The notes: generated by a model from the letters alone, not told the origin. A stretch of DNA of 14,355 nt from Christensenellaceae bacterium (GCA_016295005.1 JAEDMA010000029.1:1-14355), one strand, 5' to 3'. Counted from the first letter of the stretch, positions 1-7,002 are shown. Numbers and translations: made by a program.

Positions 1-1292
1 AGAACCAGCTCCATATTGCCGGTTCCCTTGAATTCCTCGAAAATAACTTCATCCATCTTGCTTCCCGTATCGATAAGCGCCGTTGCCAGCACCGTAAGGC
101 TGCCGCCGTTTTCGATATTTCTTGCGGCGCCGAAAAATCTTTTCGGCCCTTGTAACGCTACGGGATCAAGCCCGCCCGACAAGATTTTGCCCGACGATTC
201 GACGGTGCTGTTGTACGCCCTGGCGAGTCTCGTTATGGAATCCATTAAAATTACTACGTTTTTGCCTACTTCGACAAGGCGTTTGGCTCTGTTTATAACA
301 AGTTCCGCCGCCCTGATATGATGTTCGGCGCATTCGTCGAACGTGGAGAAAACCACTTCTCCCGACACCGAACGTTTTATATCGGTTACTTCTTCCGGAC
401 GTTCGTCTATAAGCAACACTATAAGTTTTATTTCGGGATAATTTCTTTCTATAGACTGCGCTATCTTTTTTAACAACGTGGTTTTACCCGTTTTCGGCGG
501 CGCAACGATAAGTCCCCTTTGACCCATTCCTATAGGCGCGAAAAGATCTATACACCTTAACGCCAGATCTTCCGATACGTCGCTTTCGAGTTTTATTCTG
601 TCGGTGGGATAATAAGGAATCAGGTCGTCGAAGTTGGTTCTTCTTAAAAAAAGCATGGGCTCTAAGTCGTTGATTGCGATAACGTCCTGCAACGCCGCGG
701 AATCCCCTTCTTTTACGACTTTCGCTACCGCTTTTACTTTATCGCCGCGGCGAAGGTTGAAACGCCTTATGTTCATATTGGAAACGTATACGTCTTTAGA
801 AGAGTTTTCGTAATTATTTACCCTTAAAAACCCGTACCCGGAAACGTGTTGTTCTAAAACGCCTTCCATTATAAAAGCGTCGCTCGCGGAATCTTTAAAA
901 ACAAGTTTCCTATCTTCTCTTTTTATCGTTCCGTAATCGCCGATAACTTTATCTGAGTTTTCCCCGTCCGTCTTTTCTTCGGTTAAGATTTCTTTCCCGG
1001 CGCCGACGAAGTTAAACTTTGTTTCGGAGTTTTCTCTCTTTTCTCCGTAAGGAGAGCCGGCTTCTTTTAAAAGAAAATCGGAAAGATCCACCTTGATTTT
1101 CGGCGGAGCGCCGCGCTTTGACGGCGGTTCGGGAGATTCTTCTCCGTTTTGTATCGCTAAAATTTCCTTTATAAGTACGTCTTTATTTTTAGAAGCGGGC
1201 GATTTTACACCCATAACTCTGCCGATTTCCCTTATTACGGAAAAATGGAGCGGAGCCAGTATTTCGTTCGTAAACGTTATAAACTTTGTCAT
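1..1292 (-). CDS. rho: Transcription termination factor Rho (3' end cut by window edge)
   Basis: Hexameric RNA-dependent ATPase that loads on nascent RNA and terminates transcription. About 430 residues are visible and the C-terminal end lies outside the window. In order: a SAP-like N-terminal helical domain (about 1-45); a charged, low-complexity linker (about 46-115) longer than in E. coli, as in many Gram-positive Rho proteins; the cold-shock-type RNA-binding domain with an RNP1-like GYGFLR near 150 and the IRRFNLRRGD block; then the RecA-like ATPase core. The P-loop reads APPKTGKT (Lys270), followed by VLLIDERPEEVTD, the Walker B stretch VVILMDSITRLARAYN (about 346-361) and the Q-loop region DTGSKMDEVIFEEFKGTGNME near the edge. 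The ATG at 1292 has AAGGAG six bases upstream. That site overlaps the stop codon of the flavoprotein gene, so the two are probably co-transcribed and translationally coupled. The identification is very secure. Confidence 0.97.
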   Translation of the reverse strand, partial: MTKFITFTNEILAPLHFSVIREIGRVMGVKSPASKNKDVLIKEILAIQNGEESPEPPSKRGAPPKIKVDLSDFLLKEAGSPYGEKRENSETKFNFVGAGKEILTEEKTDGENSDKVIGDYGTIKREDRKLVFKDSASDAFIMEGVLEQHVSGYGFLRVNNYENSSKDVYVSNMNIRRFNLRRGDKVKAVAKVVKEGDSAALQDVIAINDLEPMLFLRRTNFDDLIPYYPTDRIKLESDVSEDLALRCIDLFAPIGMGQRGLIVAPPKTGKTTLLKKIAQSIERNYPEIKLIVLLIDERPEEVTDIKRSVSGEVVFSTFDECAEHHIRAAELVINRAKRLVEVGKNVVILMDSITRLARAYNSTVESSGKILSGGLDPVALQGPKRFFGAARNIENGGSLTVLATALIDTGSKMDEVIFEEFKGTGNMELV

Positions 1293-1302
1293 ATCGTTCT
1301 CC

Positions 1303-2496
1303 TTATATCTTCTCTTTTATGCTCTTAGCCGCCTTAACGCCCGAAGCAAAAGCAAAATTTAAATTATATCCGCCGCAATCCCCGTCAACGTTAAGCGTTT
1401 CGCCTGCTAAATATAATCCTTTCGTTTTCTTGCTTTCCATAGTAAACGGATTTACGTCGTCGGTGCTTATTCCGCCCTTGGTTACCTGAGCGTAATCGAA
1501 ACCGAGAGTCCCTTTCACTTTTAACTTAAAATTTTTAAGGGTTTTCGCTACGTTTTCCGCGGCGGGCTGTTTTATCGTTTTTAGTATCGCCTGTCCGATT
1601 TTTTTATTTATTATCCCCGAAAGCAGTTCGTTTTCTGGAATAAACGGCGCGTTTTTCTTTTTATCTTCTATAATCTTTTTTACTTCCGATTCGGTAAGAT
1701 TTGGCAAAAATTCTATTTTTAATTCTACGTTTTCCTTATCCGCAACTACCGACGAAATTCTAAAAACCGCGTCGCCCGAAACCCCGTAATCGGTAAACAA
1801 TATCTCGCCCGCGCTTTCGCCCAAAACTTTCCCGTTGCTCGTCGCCGTTATTTTTACCTGTTCTTTTAATCCCTTTAAGCCTTTTATCCTTTCCGTTTCC
1901 GTTTTAAGTTGTACCAAAGACGGAAAAAGGTCGGTCAGTTTATGCCCGAATCCGGTTGCAAGACTATAAGCCTTACCGTCCGTTCCGAATTGCTTACCCG
2001 CCTTTCCGCCCGTACATAAAACCACGTTTTCGGCGTAATAAGTTTTGTTTTTCGTTTTTATTTCAAAAATCGTTTCGTCTTTTTTGATTCCTGTCACTTC
2101 TGCGTCCGTTTCGGTAACGCAGTTTTTTGAGGCAAGATATTCTCTTAACACGTCTAAAACGGCGCTCGCCTGTTTAGAAAGCGGATACCCTTTTCCGTTT
2201 TCGGAATAAATTAAAGGTATTCCTAATCCGTACAGATATTTTTCCGTATTAAAGCCGTCCGAAAAAAACTTTTCAATAAAACCGCGGCTTCCGTGATAGT
2301 GTGAAAGGGATAAATCGGAATTTGTAACGTTGCCTTGTCCGTTCCCCGTTGCGATAAGTTTTTTGCCGACCCTATCGTTTTTTTCCAGAACGATAACGTT
2401 ATCACCCTTTATTTCGTTACCGGTAACGGCTTCTGCCGCGCACAAAAGCCCGGAAGCGCCGCCGCCGATTACGGCTGTTTTGTATATCTTATTCAT
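1303..2496 (-). CDS. NAD(P)/FAD-dependent oxidoreductase, BaiN/HI0933 (YhiN) family
   Basis: A 397-residue flavoprotein of the HI0933/YhiN family (COG2081), which annotation pipelines often name BaiN-like after a bile-acid gene; the physiological substrate of most members is unknown. The N-terminus has the FAD-binding Rossmann motif AVIGGGASGLLCA (about 8-20), then ENDRVGKKLIATGNGQGNVTN, typical of the family. The C-terminus has the second flavin-contact block GLYLAGETLNVDGDCGGYNLNFAFASG. Length fits the family (about 390-420). An in-frame TTG at 2511 would add five residues, but the ATG at 2496 is preferred because GGGAG lies six bases before it and the homologous N-terminus begins here. The stop codon merges with the rho ribosome binding site ten bases before rho. 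A hairpin system (2512-2555) sits just upstream of the ribosome binding site and may control both genes. I infer only a cytoplasmic redox role, not a pathway. Confidence 0.92.
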   Translation of the reverse strand: MNKIYKTAVIGGGASGLLCAAEAVTGNEIKGDNVIVLEKNDRVGKKLIATGNGQGNVTNSDLSLSHYHGSRGFIEKFFSDGFNTEKYLYGLGIPLIYSENGKGYPLSKQASAVLDVLREYLASKNCVTETDAEVTGIKKDETIFEIKTKNKTYYAENVVLCTGGKAGKQFGTDGKAYSLATGFGHKLTDLFPSLVQLKTETERIKGLKGLKEQVKITATSNGKVLGESAGEILFTDYGVSGDAVFRISSVVADKENVELKIEFLPNLTESEVKKIIEDKKKNAPFIPENELLSGIINKKIGQAILKTIKQPAAENVAKTLKNFKLKVKGTLGFDYAQVTKGGISTDDVNPFTMESKKTKGLYLAGETLNVDGDCGGYNLNFAFASGVKAAKSIKEKI

Positions 2497-2511
2497 AACG
2501 GTCTCCCGCAA

Positions 2512-2555
2512 AATTAAAACGGAATTACCGTTTTAATTATTATTGAATTAAAACG
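2512..2555 (-). promoter_or_regulatory. Two mutually exclusive hairpins upstream of the flavoprotein-rho pair (attenuator-like)
   Basis: Three related segments are visible. AATTAAAACGG (2512-2522) is perfectly complementary to CCGTTTTAATT (2528-2538) across a five-base loop. The same middle segment (2529-2538) is also perfectly complementary to a second AATTAAAACG (2546-2555) across a seven-base loop. In the minus-strand RNA the 2546-2555/2529-2538 hairpin forms first. The later one ends in CCGTTTTAATTTT, like the intrinsic terminators elsewhere in this window, and sits just before the ribosome binding site at about 2503-2507. This matches an antiterminator/terminator arrangement, or a weak terminator for the upstream phosphatase gene. 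The stems are AT-rich, so stability is uncertain. Confidence 0.5.
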
Positions 2556-2621
2556 TTTTCCGTATATTACTATTTAGTTTCGATGTATTGTAAAAAAGAT
2601 TAGTAAGAGAAAAGTAAAAAG

Positions 2622-3266
2622 TTATTTTTGAATCAAATTGAAAAGTTCTTTCGCGTCGTACGCGATATTTTTCGCGCCCGTAAAAATAAGTTCCGCCACG
2701 TCTTTATATCCCCACGCGACGGCAACGCCTTTAACTTCGGCGTTTATCGCCGTTAAAACGTCCGTTTCCCCGTCGCCTACCATTACGGTGTTTTCTTTCG
2801 TTACCGAAAGTTCTTTCATTATCTCCGTAATCGCCGTTTTATCAGGCTTAAAGGGAAATCTTCCGCCGCCCACGACGCAATCGAAAGAATATTTTTTTAA
2901 GTAAATATTATATATTTTATCTACGGTCATTTGCGGTTTATTGGATAAAATCGCAATTTTATAGCCTTTTTCTTTAAGTTCGGTCAACAGATTTTCTATT
3001 CCATTAAAAAACTTCGTACGAGGGCTATCGGACTCGGTATATATTTTATTATAGTAATCGAGACACTCTTTTATAACCGATTCGGGTACGTTCTCCCCGA
3101 CGCAGTCGGCAACTAATTCTTTCGCTCCGTGCCCGACTTTCTTTCTGACTTCGCTTTCGGTTAAAATTCCGAATCCGAACTTATCCATCGCTTTATTGAG
3201 ATAAAAAGTTATATCGGGAATGGTATCCAAAAGAGTTCCGTCAAGGTCGAAAACCACGAGTTTCAT
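2622..3266 (-). CDS. HAD-superfamily hydrolase, phosphoglycolate phosphatase-like (Gph type)
   Basis: A 214-residue cytoplasmic phosphatase of HAD subfamily IA. Motif I is FDLDGTLLDT, with nucleophile Asp7 and general acid/base Asp9. Motif II is the Ser108 of ILSNKP, motif III is Lys140 of FKPDKT, and motif IV is GDGETD (164-169), which holds the Mg2+-binding acids. A helical cap domain occupies about residues 15-85, as in phosphoglycolate phosphatase and pyrophosphatase PpaX. The true substrate cannot be read from sequence; phosphoglycolate, other small phosphate esters or pyrophosphate are all possible. The ATG shares its A with the argS stop (TAATG, one-base overlap) and a GGAG lies eight bases upstream inside argS. 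This argues for translational coupling, with transcription from the argS promoter. Confidence 0.9.
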   Translation of the reverse strand: MKLVVFDLDGTLLDTIPDITFYLNKAMDKFGFGILTESEVRKKVGHGAKELVADCVGENVPESVIKECLDYYNKIYTESDSPRTKFFNGIENLLTELKEKGYKIAILSNKPQMTVDKIYNIYLKKYSFDCVVGGGRFPFKPDKTAITEIMKELSVTKENTVMVGDGETDVLTAINAEVKGVAVAWGYKDVAELIFTGAKNIAYDAKELFNLIQK

Positions 3267-4948
3267 TACATTTGCTCCACTGTGTCTATGCCTAAAAGCG
3301 AAAGCGCGTTGGTAAGCGTTATTTTTACGCCTTTTACTATCGAAAGTCTGAAATTTTTAATTTCTTCGCGTTCTGTGGCTATCTTACAGTTTATATAAAA
3401 TTTATTGAAAACGGAAGCCAAATCCAAAGCGTATCTCGTTATCAAAGACGGTTCGTATTTTTCACCCGCCGCTTTCACCGTCTCGTTAAATCTGCCTATG
3501 GCGGAAATCACCGCGTATTCGTCTTCGTTTACGTCGGTAACGGTATACGCTTCCGAATCTCCGCATTTTTTAAGCAAACTGTTACAGCGCGCCACCGTAT
3601 ATTGCAGGTACGGGCACGTTTCCCCTTCGAAAGAAAGTACTCTGTCGTAACTGAAAACTATATCTTTTATTTTATTGTTGGATAGCGCCGAGAAAATTAC
3701 CGCGCCCACGCCTACCGCTTTGGCGGTGGTTTCTTTATCGGGAATATCGGGATTCTTTTCTTCGATTACTTTACGCGCCTTTTCTACCGTTTTATTTATA
3801 ACGTCTTCAAGCAGCACGACGTTACCCGTACGGGTACTCATTGCCCCGTCTTCGAGCGATACCATACCGTACGCAACGTGAACGAGGTCTTTCGCCCAGT
3901 CGTAACCCATAAGGTCTATTACTTTAAAAAACTGGCGGAAGTGCAGATTTTGCTGATACGCCACTACGTAAAGACATTTATAAAAATCGTACGTCTTTTT
4001 TCTATATATCGCCGCGGCGATATCCCGCGTGGCGTAAAGCGAAGAACCGTCCGATTTTAATATCAGGCACGGCGGCATGCCGTATTCTTCCAAATCGACT
4101 ATTTCCGCCCCTTCCGATTTTTTTAACAGTTTTTTGTCTTTCAACTCCTTTACGACGGGCGCCATTTTGTCGTTATAAAAACTTTCGCCCGCGTAAGAAT
4201 CGAAAGTAACGTTTAACAGTTTATATATTTTATCCACTTCCTGCAAGGTGATTTCCTTAAAGAAAGAGAAAAGTTCGTTGCTCTCTTTATCGCCGTCTTC
4301 TATTAGCTTAAAATAATGCCTTGCTTCATCGTCGAGTTCGGGATGAATTTTTGCTTCTTCGTGGAATTTTACGTAAATGCGGGTGAGTTCTTTTAATCTT
4401 CCTTCCTTTACCGCGTCATAAGAACTCCATTTTTTGTACGCAACGATAAGTTTGCCGAATTGCGTTCCGTAATCGCCCAGATGGTTGATTCCGACTACGT
4501 TATACCCTAAAAATCTATAAATCTTACACAGCGCGCTTCCTATTACCGTGGTGCTTAAATGCCCTATATGGAAAGGCTTGGCTATGTTTATGGACGAATA
4601 ATCTATACATATCGTTTTGCCGTTACCTATATCGTCCGATCCGTACTTTTCTTTTCCGATTAAAACGGATTCGAGCGTTTTTTCCGCAAAACCTTTTCTA
4701 TTGATTTTAAAGTTTAAGTACCCTTTAAGAGCCTCGCAACTTTCTATAACGTCGTCGGGCGAAAAGGCGTTCGCGAGACTCTCCGCTATCGCTATCGGCG
4801 AAGAGTGTAATATTTTGCTTAACTTAAAGCACGGCAAAGCGTAATCGCCCATATTCGCGTCCGGCGGTATCTCTATAAACGAAGAGATTTCTTCTTCCGT
4901 TACGATTTCGATTTTAAGTTTTTCCGCAATATATTTTCTATAATCCAT
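3266..4948 (-). CDS. argS: Arginyl-tRNA synthetase
   Basis: A class I aminoacyl-tRNA synthetase that charges tRNA-Arg with arginine using ATP, in the cytoplasm. Its 560 residues match the usual bacterial length. It has an N-terminal tRNA D-loop-recognition domain (about 1-85), then the HIGH signature in KPFHIGHLSTT (HIGH at 127-130). The KMSKS-equivalent is GAMSTRTG (368-375), the degenerate form common in this enzyme, and an all-helical DALR anticodon-binding domain closes the protein (about 440-560). The ATG at 4948 begins MDYRKYIAEK; the upstream purine run GGGAA is a weak ribosome binding site about five bases away. It is the first gene of the argS-phosphatase pair and has its own near-consensus promoter (4979-5007), divergent from ychF. 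Confidence 0.97.
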   Translation of the reverse strand: MDYRKYIAEKLKIEIVTEEEISSFIEIPPDANMGDYALPCFKLSKILHSSPIAIAESLANAFSPDDVIESCEALKGYLNFKINRKGFAEKTLESVLIGKEKYGSDDIGNGKTICIDYSSINIAKPFHIGHLSTTVIGSALCKIYRFLGYNVVGINHLGDYGTQFGKLIVAYKKWSSYDAVKEGRLKELTRIYVKFHEEAKIHPELDDEARHYFKLIEDGDKESNELFSFFKEITLQEVDKIYKLLNVTFDSYAGESFYNDKMAPVVKELKDKKLLKKSEGAEIVDLEEYGMPPCLILKSDGSSLYATRDIAAAIYRKKTYDFYKCLYVVAYQQNLHFRQFFKVIDLMGYDWAKDLVHVAYGMVSLEDGAMSTRTGNVVLLEDVINKTVEKARKVIEEKNPDIPDKETTAKAVGVGAVIFSALSNNKIKDIVFSYDRVLSFEGETCPYLQYTVARCNSLLKKCGDSEAYTVTDVNEDEYAVISAIGRFNETVKAAGEKYEPSLITRYALDLASVFNKFYINCKIATEREEIKNFRLSIVKGVKITLTNALSLLGIDTVEQM

Positions 4949-4978
4949 AAAGTTCCCGTAATTATTTTACTCGATTAA

Positions 4979-5007
4979 ATGATAACACATATTTTATCGA
5001 AAATCAA
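4979..5007 (-). promoter_or_regulatory. Probable sigma-A promoter for argS
   Basis: On the minus strand the sequence reads TTGATT (5007-5002), a 17-base spacer, then TATCAT (4984-4979). That is close to the sigma-A consensus and ends about 30 bases before the argS start. It lies back-to-back with the ychF promoter. The call rests on motif and spacing only. Confidence 0.6.
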
Positions 5008-5017
5008 ACCTAAAAAG

Positions 5018-5046
5018 TTGAATTTTTCTAATTTTTGGATTATAAT
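5018..5046 (+). promoter_or_regulatory. Probable sigma-A promoter for ychF
   Basis: TTGAAT at 5018-5023, a 17-base spacer, and a perfect TATAAT at 5041-5046 give a predicted start of transcription near 5053. The ychF start is at 5078, with GGAG about nine bases before it. This is the only good sigma-A match in the plus orientation of the gap. Confidence 0.7.
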
Positions 5047-5077
5047 TGCTTTTGAAATCAATTTACGGAGATAAATT

Positions 5078-6178
5078 ATGAAATTAGGCGTAGTAGGTCT
5101 TCCGAACGTCGGAAAATCCACGTTATTCAACGCAATCACCCATGCAGGCGCGGAATGCGCGAATTATCCTTTCTGTACTATCGAACCGAACGTCGGCATC
5201 GTCGCCGTTCCCGATTATCGGTTAGAAGTTTTGGGAAAATTATACAACACTAAAAAAATCACCCCCGCGGTCATCGAATTCGTCGATATCGCAGGTCTTG
5301 TAAAAGGCGCAAGCAAGGGCGAAGGTTTAGGAAACAAGTTTTTGGCTAACATTAGAGAAACCGACGCCATAGTTCACGTCGTAAGATGTTTCGAGGACGA
5401 AAACATAACCCACGTTGAAAACACCATAGACCCGCTACGCGATATTGAAACCATAAATTTAGAACTTATTTTTTCCGACATCGACGCGGTAAAAAAACGT
5501 CTCGACAAGTCTTTATCGATGGTTAAAACGGGCGACAAAAAGTACAAAATCGAAAGCGAGTTTTTACAGAGGTTATACGACCACTTATCCGCGTTAAAAC
5601 CCGCGAGAACGCTCGGGAACCTTTCCGAAGACGAAGAGGAACTCTTAAAATCCCTTTTCCTTCTCACCTCTAAACCCGTTATCTACACCGCTAACATAAG
5701 CGAAGCCGATATGGGCAAGGACGAAAACGAGTTGCCGCTCGTCATGAAAGTTAAAGAGTACGCTAAACACGAAAACTCCGAATATATGGTGATATGCGCA
5801 AAAACCGAAGAGGAACTCTCTTCCCTTTCGCCCGAAGAACAGGAAATGTTTTTATCCGAATTAGGTCTTACCGAAAGCGGCCTTGACCGGTTGGTTAAAA
5901 CTTCTTACAGGCTTTTAGGTCTTATAAGTTACCTTACCGCCGGCGAAAAAGAAGTCCGCGCCTGGACGATTAAGCAAGGCACGAAAGCGCCGCAGGCGGC
6001 AGGCAAAATTCACTCCGACTTCGAAAAGGGATTTATCCGCGCCGAAATCGTCGATTACGACGTTTTAGTAGAACTCGGCAGTTTTAACGCCGCCAAAGAA
6101 AAAGGAAAGGTTCGCGCAGAAGGTAAGGATTACGTCATTAAGGACGGCGACGTGGTTTTGTTCCGCTTTAACGTTTAA
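5078..6178 (+). CDS. ychF: Redox-/ribosome-associated P-loop ATPase YchF (OLA1 family)
   Basis: A conserved Obg-related P-loop NTPase found across bacteria and eukaryotes. It prefers ATP over GTP, binds ribosomes and has been linked to stress responses. The 366 residues match the family. The P-loop is GLPNVGKST (7-15), G3 is DIAG (70-73), and the G4 position reads TANISE (Asn206, Glu209) instead of NKxD, which is the family's known basis for ATP preference. A coiled-coil helical insertion follows at about 125-200. The C-terminal TGS domain runs from about 280 to the end (TAGEKEVRAW... DYVIKDGDVVLFRFNV). The ATG at 5078 has an upstream CGGAGAT and its own promoter. It is a single-gene unit ending at the bidirectional terminator at 6215-6240. 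Confidence 0.97.
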   Translation: MKLGVVGLPNVGKSTLFNAITHAGAECANYPFCTIEPNVGIVAVPDYRLEVLGKLYNTKKITPAVIEFVDIAGLVKGASKGEGLGNKFLANIRETDAIVHVVRCFEDENITHVENTIDPLRDIETINLELIFSDIDAVKKRLDKSLSMVKTGDKKYKIESEFLQRLYDHLSALKPARTLGNLSEDEEELLKSLFLLTSKPVIYTANISEADMGKDENELPLVMKVKEYAKHENSEYMVICAKTEEELSSLSPEEQEMFLSELGLTESGLDRLVKTSYRLLGLISYLTAGEKEVRAWTIKQGTKAPQAAGKIHSDFEKGFIRAEIVDYDVLVELGSFNAAKEKGKVRAEGKDYVIKDGDVVLFRFNV

Positions 6179-6213
6179 TTTTGTCGGGAAGAGACAATTG
6201 AATTTCGTATAAA

Positions 6214-6247
6214 AAAAAGGCTCTTTTTAAGAGCCTTTTAATTTTAT
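6214..6247 (+). repeat. Terminator repeat copy A (left border of the regulator/TM2 module)
   Basis: These 34 bases, including the hairpin and the TTTTAATTTTAT tail, match 6969-7002 at 33 of 34 positions in the same orientation; the only difference is a T/G in the loop. With copy B it brackets the two divergent genes at 6254-6957. Confidence 0.85.
6215..6240. terminator. Bidirectional intrinsic terminator between ychF and the TM2 gene
   Basis: GGCTCTT (6219-6225) and AAGAGCC (6229-6235) form a seven-base stem with a three-base loop. The stem is extended by A/T pairs and flanked by an A run on the left and TTTTAATTTT on the right, so it works as a U-tract hairpin in both directions. It serves ychF (plus) and the convergent zinc-ribbon/TM2 gene (minus). 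It is nearly identical to the terminator at 6969-7000. Confidence 0.9.
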
Positions 6248-6253
6248 ATTTTT

Positions 6254-6616
6254 CTAATACACGAAGTACGGATTAGGTTTACACAACAATATTATAAGGT
6301 CTATCAGCGTTCCTACACCGAACAGACCCAGCGTGAACAAATATAAAATTCCCGTACCGATTTTACCCTCATAAAATCTATGCACTCCTAATGAGCCGAA
6401 AAACAAACAGAGAAAAAACGCTACCCATTTGTTTTTGGGTCTGCCGACGATTCCGACGACGTTCGCGTTAGTATTTGTGTTATTGTTTACCACGTTTACT
6501 ACGACGGGTTTTTCCCCCGCTGCCGCCGCAGTTCCGTCCGCCTTTGCCCCGCATGCAGAACAAAACGTTTCGTTTTCACCTAATTGCTTTCCGCAACTAC
6601 TACAAAATTTTGCCAT
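6254..6616 (-). CDS. Zinc-ribbon and TM2-domain membrane protein
   Basis: A 120-residue membrane protein. The N-terminus is a zinc ribbon with two CxxC pairs (Cys5/Cys8 and Cys19/Cys22, in FCSSCGK and FCSACGA). An Ala/Val/Asn-rich linker (about 28-58), rich in Asn-Thr, follows. The C-terminus is a TM2 domain with two hydrophobic helices (about 64-80 and 88-112) around the family signature LGVHRFYEGKIGTGILYLFTLG. The zinc ribbon and both termini are probably cytoplasmic; the molecular function of TM2 proteins is unknown. The ATG at 6616 has GGGAG eight bases upstream. A perfect-consensus promoter lies about 70 bases before it and is covered by operator-like palindromes, so strong expression kept in check by the divergent XRE regulator is the likely mode (inference). 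Confidence 0.92.
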   Translation of the reverse strand: MAKFCSSCGKQLGENETFCSACGAKADGTAAAAGEKPVVVNVVNNNTNTNANVVGIVGRPKNKWVAFFLCLFFGSLGVHRFYEGKIGTGILYLFTLGLFGVGTLIDLIILLCKPNPYFVY

Positions 6617-6672
6617 TTCTTTAACTCCCTTTTTCTTTTCCCCACCTTATTTGTCGGCAAGGTTTACGTTTA

Positions 6673-6744
6673 AGAAGATTACTTCTAACACATATTATAT
6701 AAGAAGTTTTCTTCTTTGTCAAATAATTCAAGAAGAATTCTGCT
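6673..6744. promoter_or_regulatory. Three operator-like palindromes AGAAG-N4-CTTCT at exact 29-bp intervals
   Basis: Box 1 is AGAAG-ATTA-CTTCT (6673-6686). Box 2 is AGAAG-TTTT-CTTCT (6702-6715), with one extra base pair on each side. Box 3 is AGAAG-AATT-CTGCT (6731-6744), with one mismatch. Start-to-start distance is 29 bp both times. Box 1 falls at about +1 to +14 of the minus-strand promoter, box 2 lies inside its -35/-10 spacer, and box 3 overlaps the extended -10 of the plus-strand regulator. The 14-bp symmetric boxes suit a dimeric XRE/Cro-type repressor, most simply the one encoded at 6757. Confidence 0.82.
6694..6722 (-). promoter_or_regulatory. Perfect-consensus sigma-A promoter for the zinc-ribbon/TM2 gene
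   Basis: On the minus strand: TTGACA (6722-6717), 17-base spacer, TATAAT (6699-6694), an exact match to both hexamers and the ideal spacing. Transcription is predicted to start near 6687. Operator box 2 fills the spacer and box 1 covers the start site, so a bound repressor would block polymerase. Confidence 0.85.
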
Positions 6745-6749
6745 AAAAT
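6741..6749 (+). promoter_or_regulatory. Extended -10 promoter for the XRE regulator, possibly leaderless
   Basis: TGCTAAAAT is an extended -10 element (TGnTAnAAT type) with no good -35 at the usual spacing. The predicted start of transcription (about 6756) is next to the ATG at 6757, and no Shine-Dalgarno sequence precedes that ATG. Operator box 3 overlaps this element, which suggests autorepression. Confidence 0.55.
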
Positions 6750-6756
6750 TATTGAT

Positions 6757-6957
6757 ATGGTAGTCGGGGAAAACATTAAAGAATTGCGAAAAGATAAAAA
6801 AATGTCCCAACAAGCGCTTGCCGAGAAGATTGGCGTCAGCCAGAAAGCAATTGATTATTGGGAACGCGGCGTAAACGAGCCGAAAGCGACTTACATCGTT
6901 AAGTTGGCTGACTTTTTCGGCGTTTCTGCCGACTTTTTGTTAGGCAGAGATAATTAA
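6757..6957 (+). CDS. XRE/Cro-CI-type helix-turn-helix transcriptional regulator
   Basis: A 66-residue single-domain DNA-binding protein. The five-helix HTH_3 fold covers about residues 4-62: IGENIKELR-type helix 1 (here VGENIKELRKDKKMS), QQALAEKIGV as helix 2, SQKAIDYWERG as recognition helix, then PKATYIVKLADFFGVSADFLLG. No effector or dimerisation domain follows, as in small phage- or plasmid-style regulators. The ATG has no ribosome binding site and lies seven bases from a -10 element, so it may be translated leaderless; the family's usual N-terminus supports this start. It is divergent from the zinc-ribbon/TM2 gene, with three palindromes between them, and is therefore the likely repressor of both promoters. 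A terminator follows 11 bases after the stop. Confidence 0.92.
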   Translation: MVVGENIKELRKDKKMSQQALAEKIGVSQKAIDYWERGVNEPKATYIVKLADFFGVSADFLLGRDN

Positions 6958-6968
6958 ATACAGTATGG

Positions 6969-7000
6969 AAAAAGGCTCTTTGTAAGAGCCTTTTAATTTT
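6969..7000 (+). terminator. Intrinsic terminator of the XRE regulator gene
   Basis: GGCTCTT (6974-6980), a three-base loop, AAGAGCC (6984-6990), then TTTTAATTTT. It is a clear rho-independent terminator just after the regulator's stop at 6957. Confidence 0.9.
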
Positions 7001-7002
7001 AT
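6969..7002 (+). repeat. Terminator repeat copy B (right border of the regulator/TM2 module)
   Basis: Same orientation as 6214-6247 and 33 of 34 bases identical. The two copies lie 755 bases apart, at the outer ends of the divergent gene pair. Identity falls away on both outer sides. Confidence 0.85.

Noticed and set aside
2497..2511. TTG start at 2511 for the flavoprotein
   Set aside because: It would put the start ahead of the ribosome binding site GGGAG that correctly serves the ATG at 2496, and the five extra residues are not part of the family's N-terminus.
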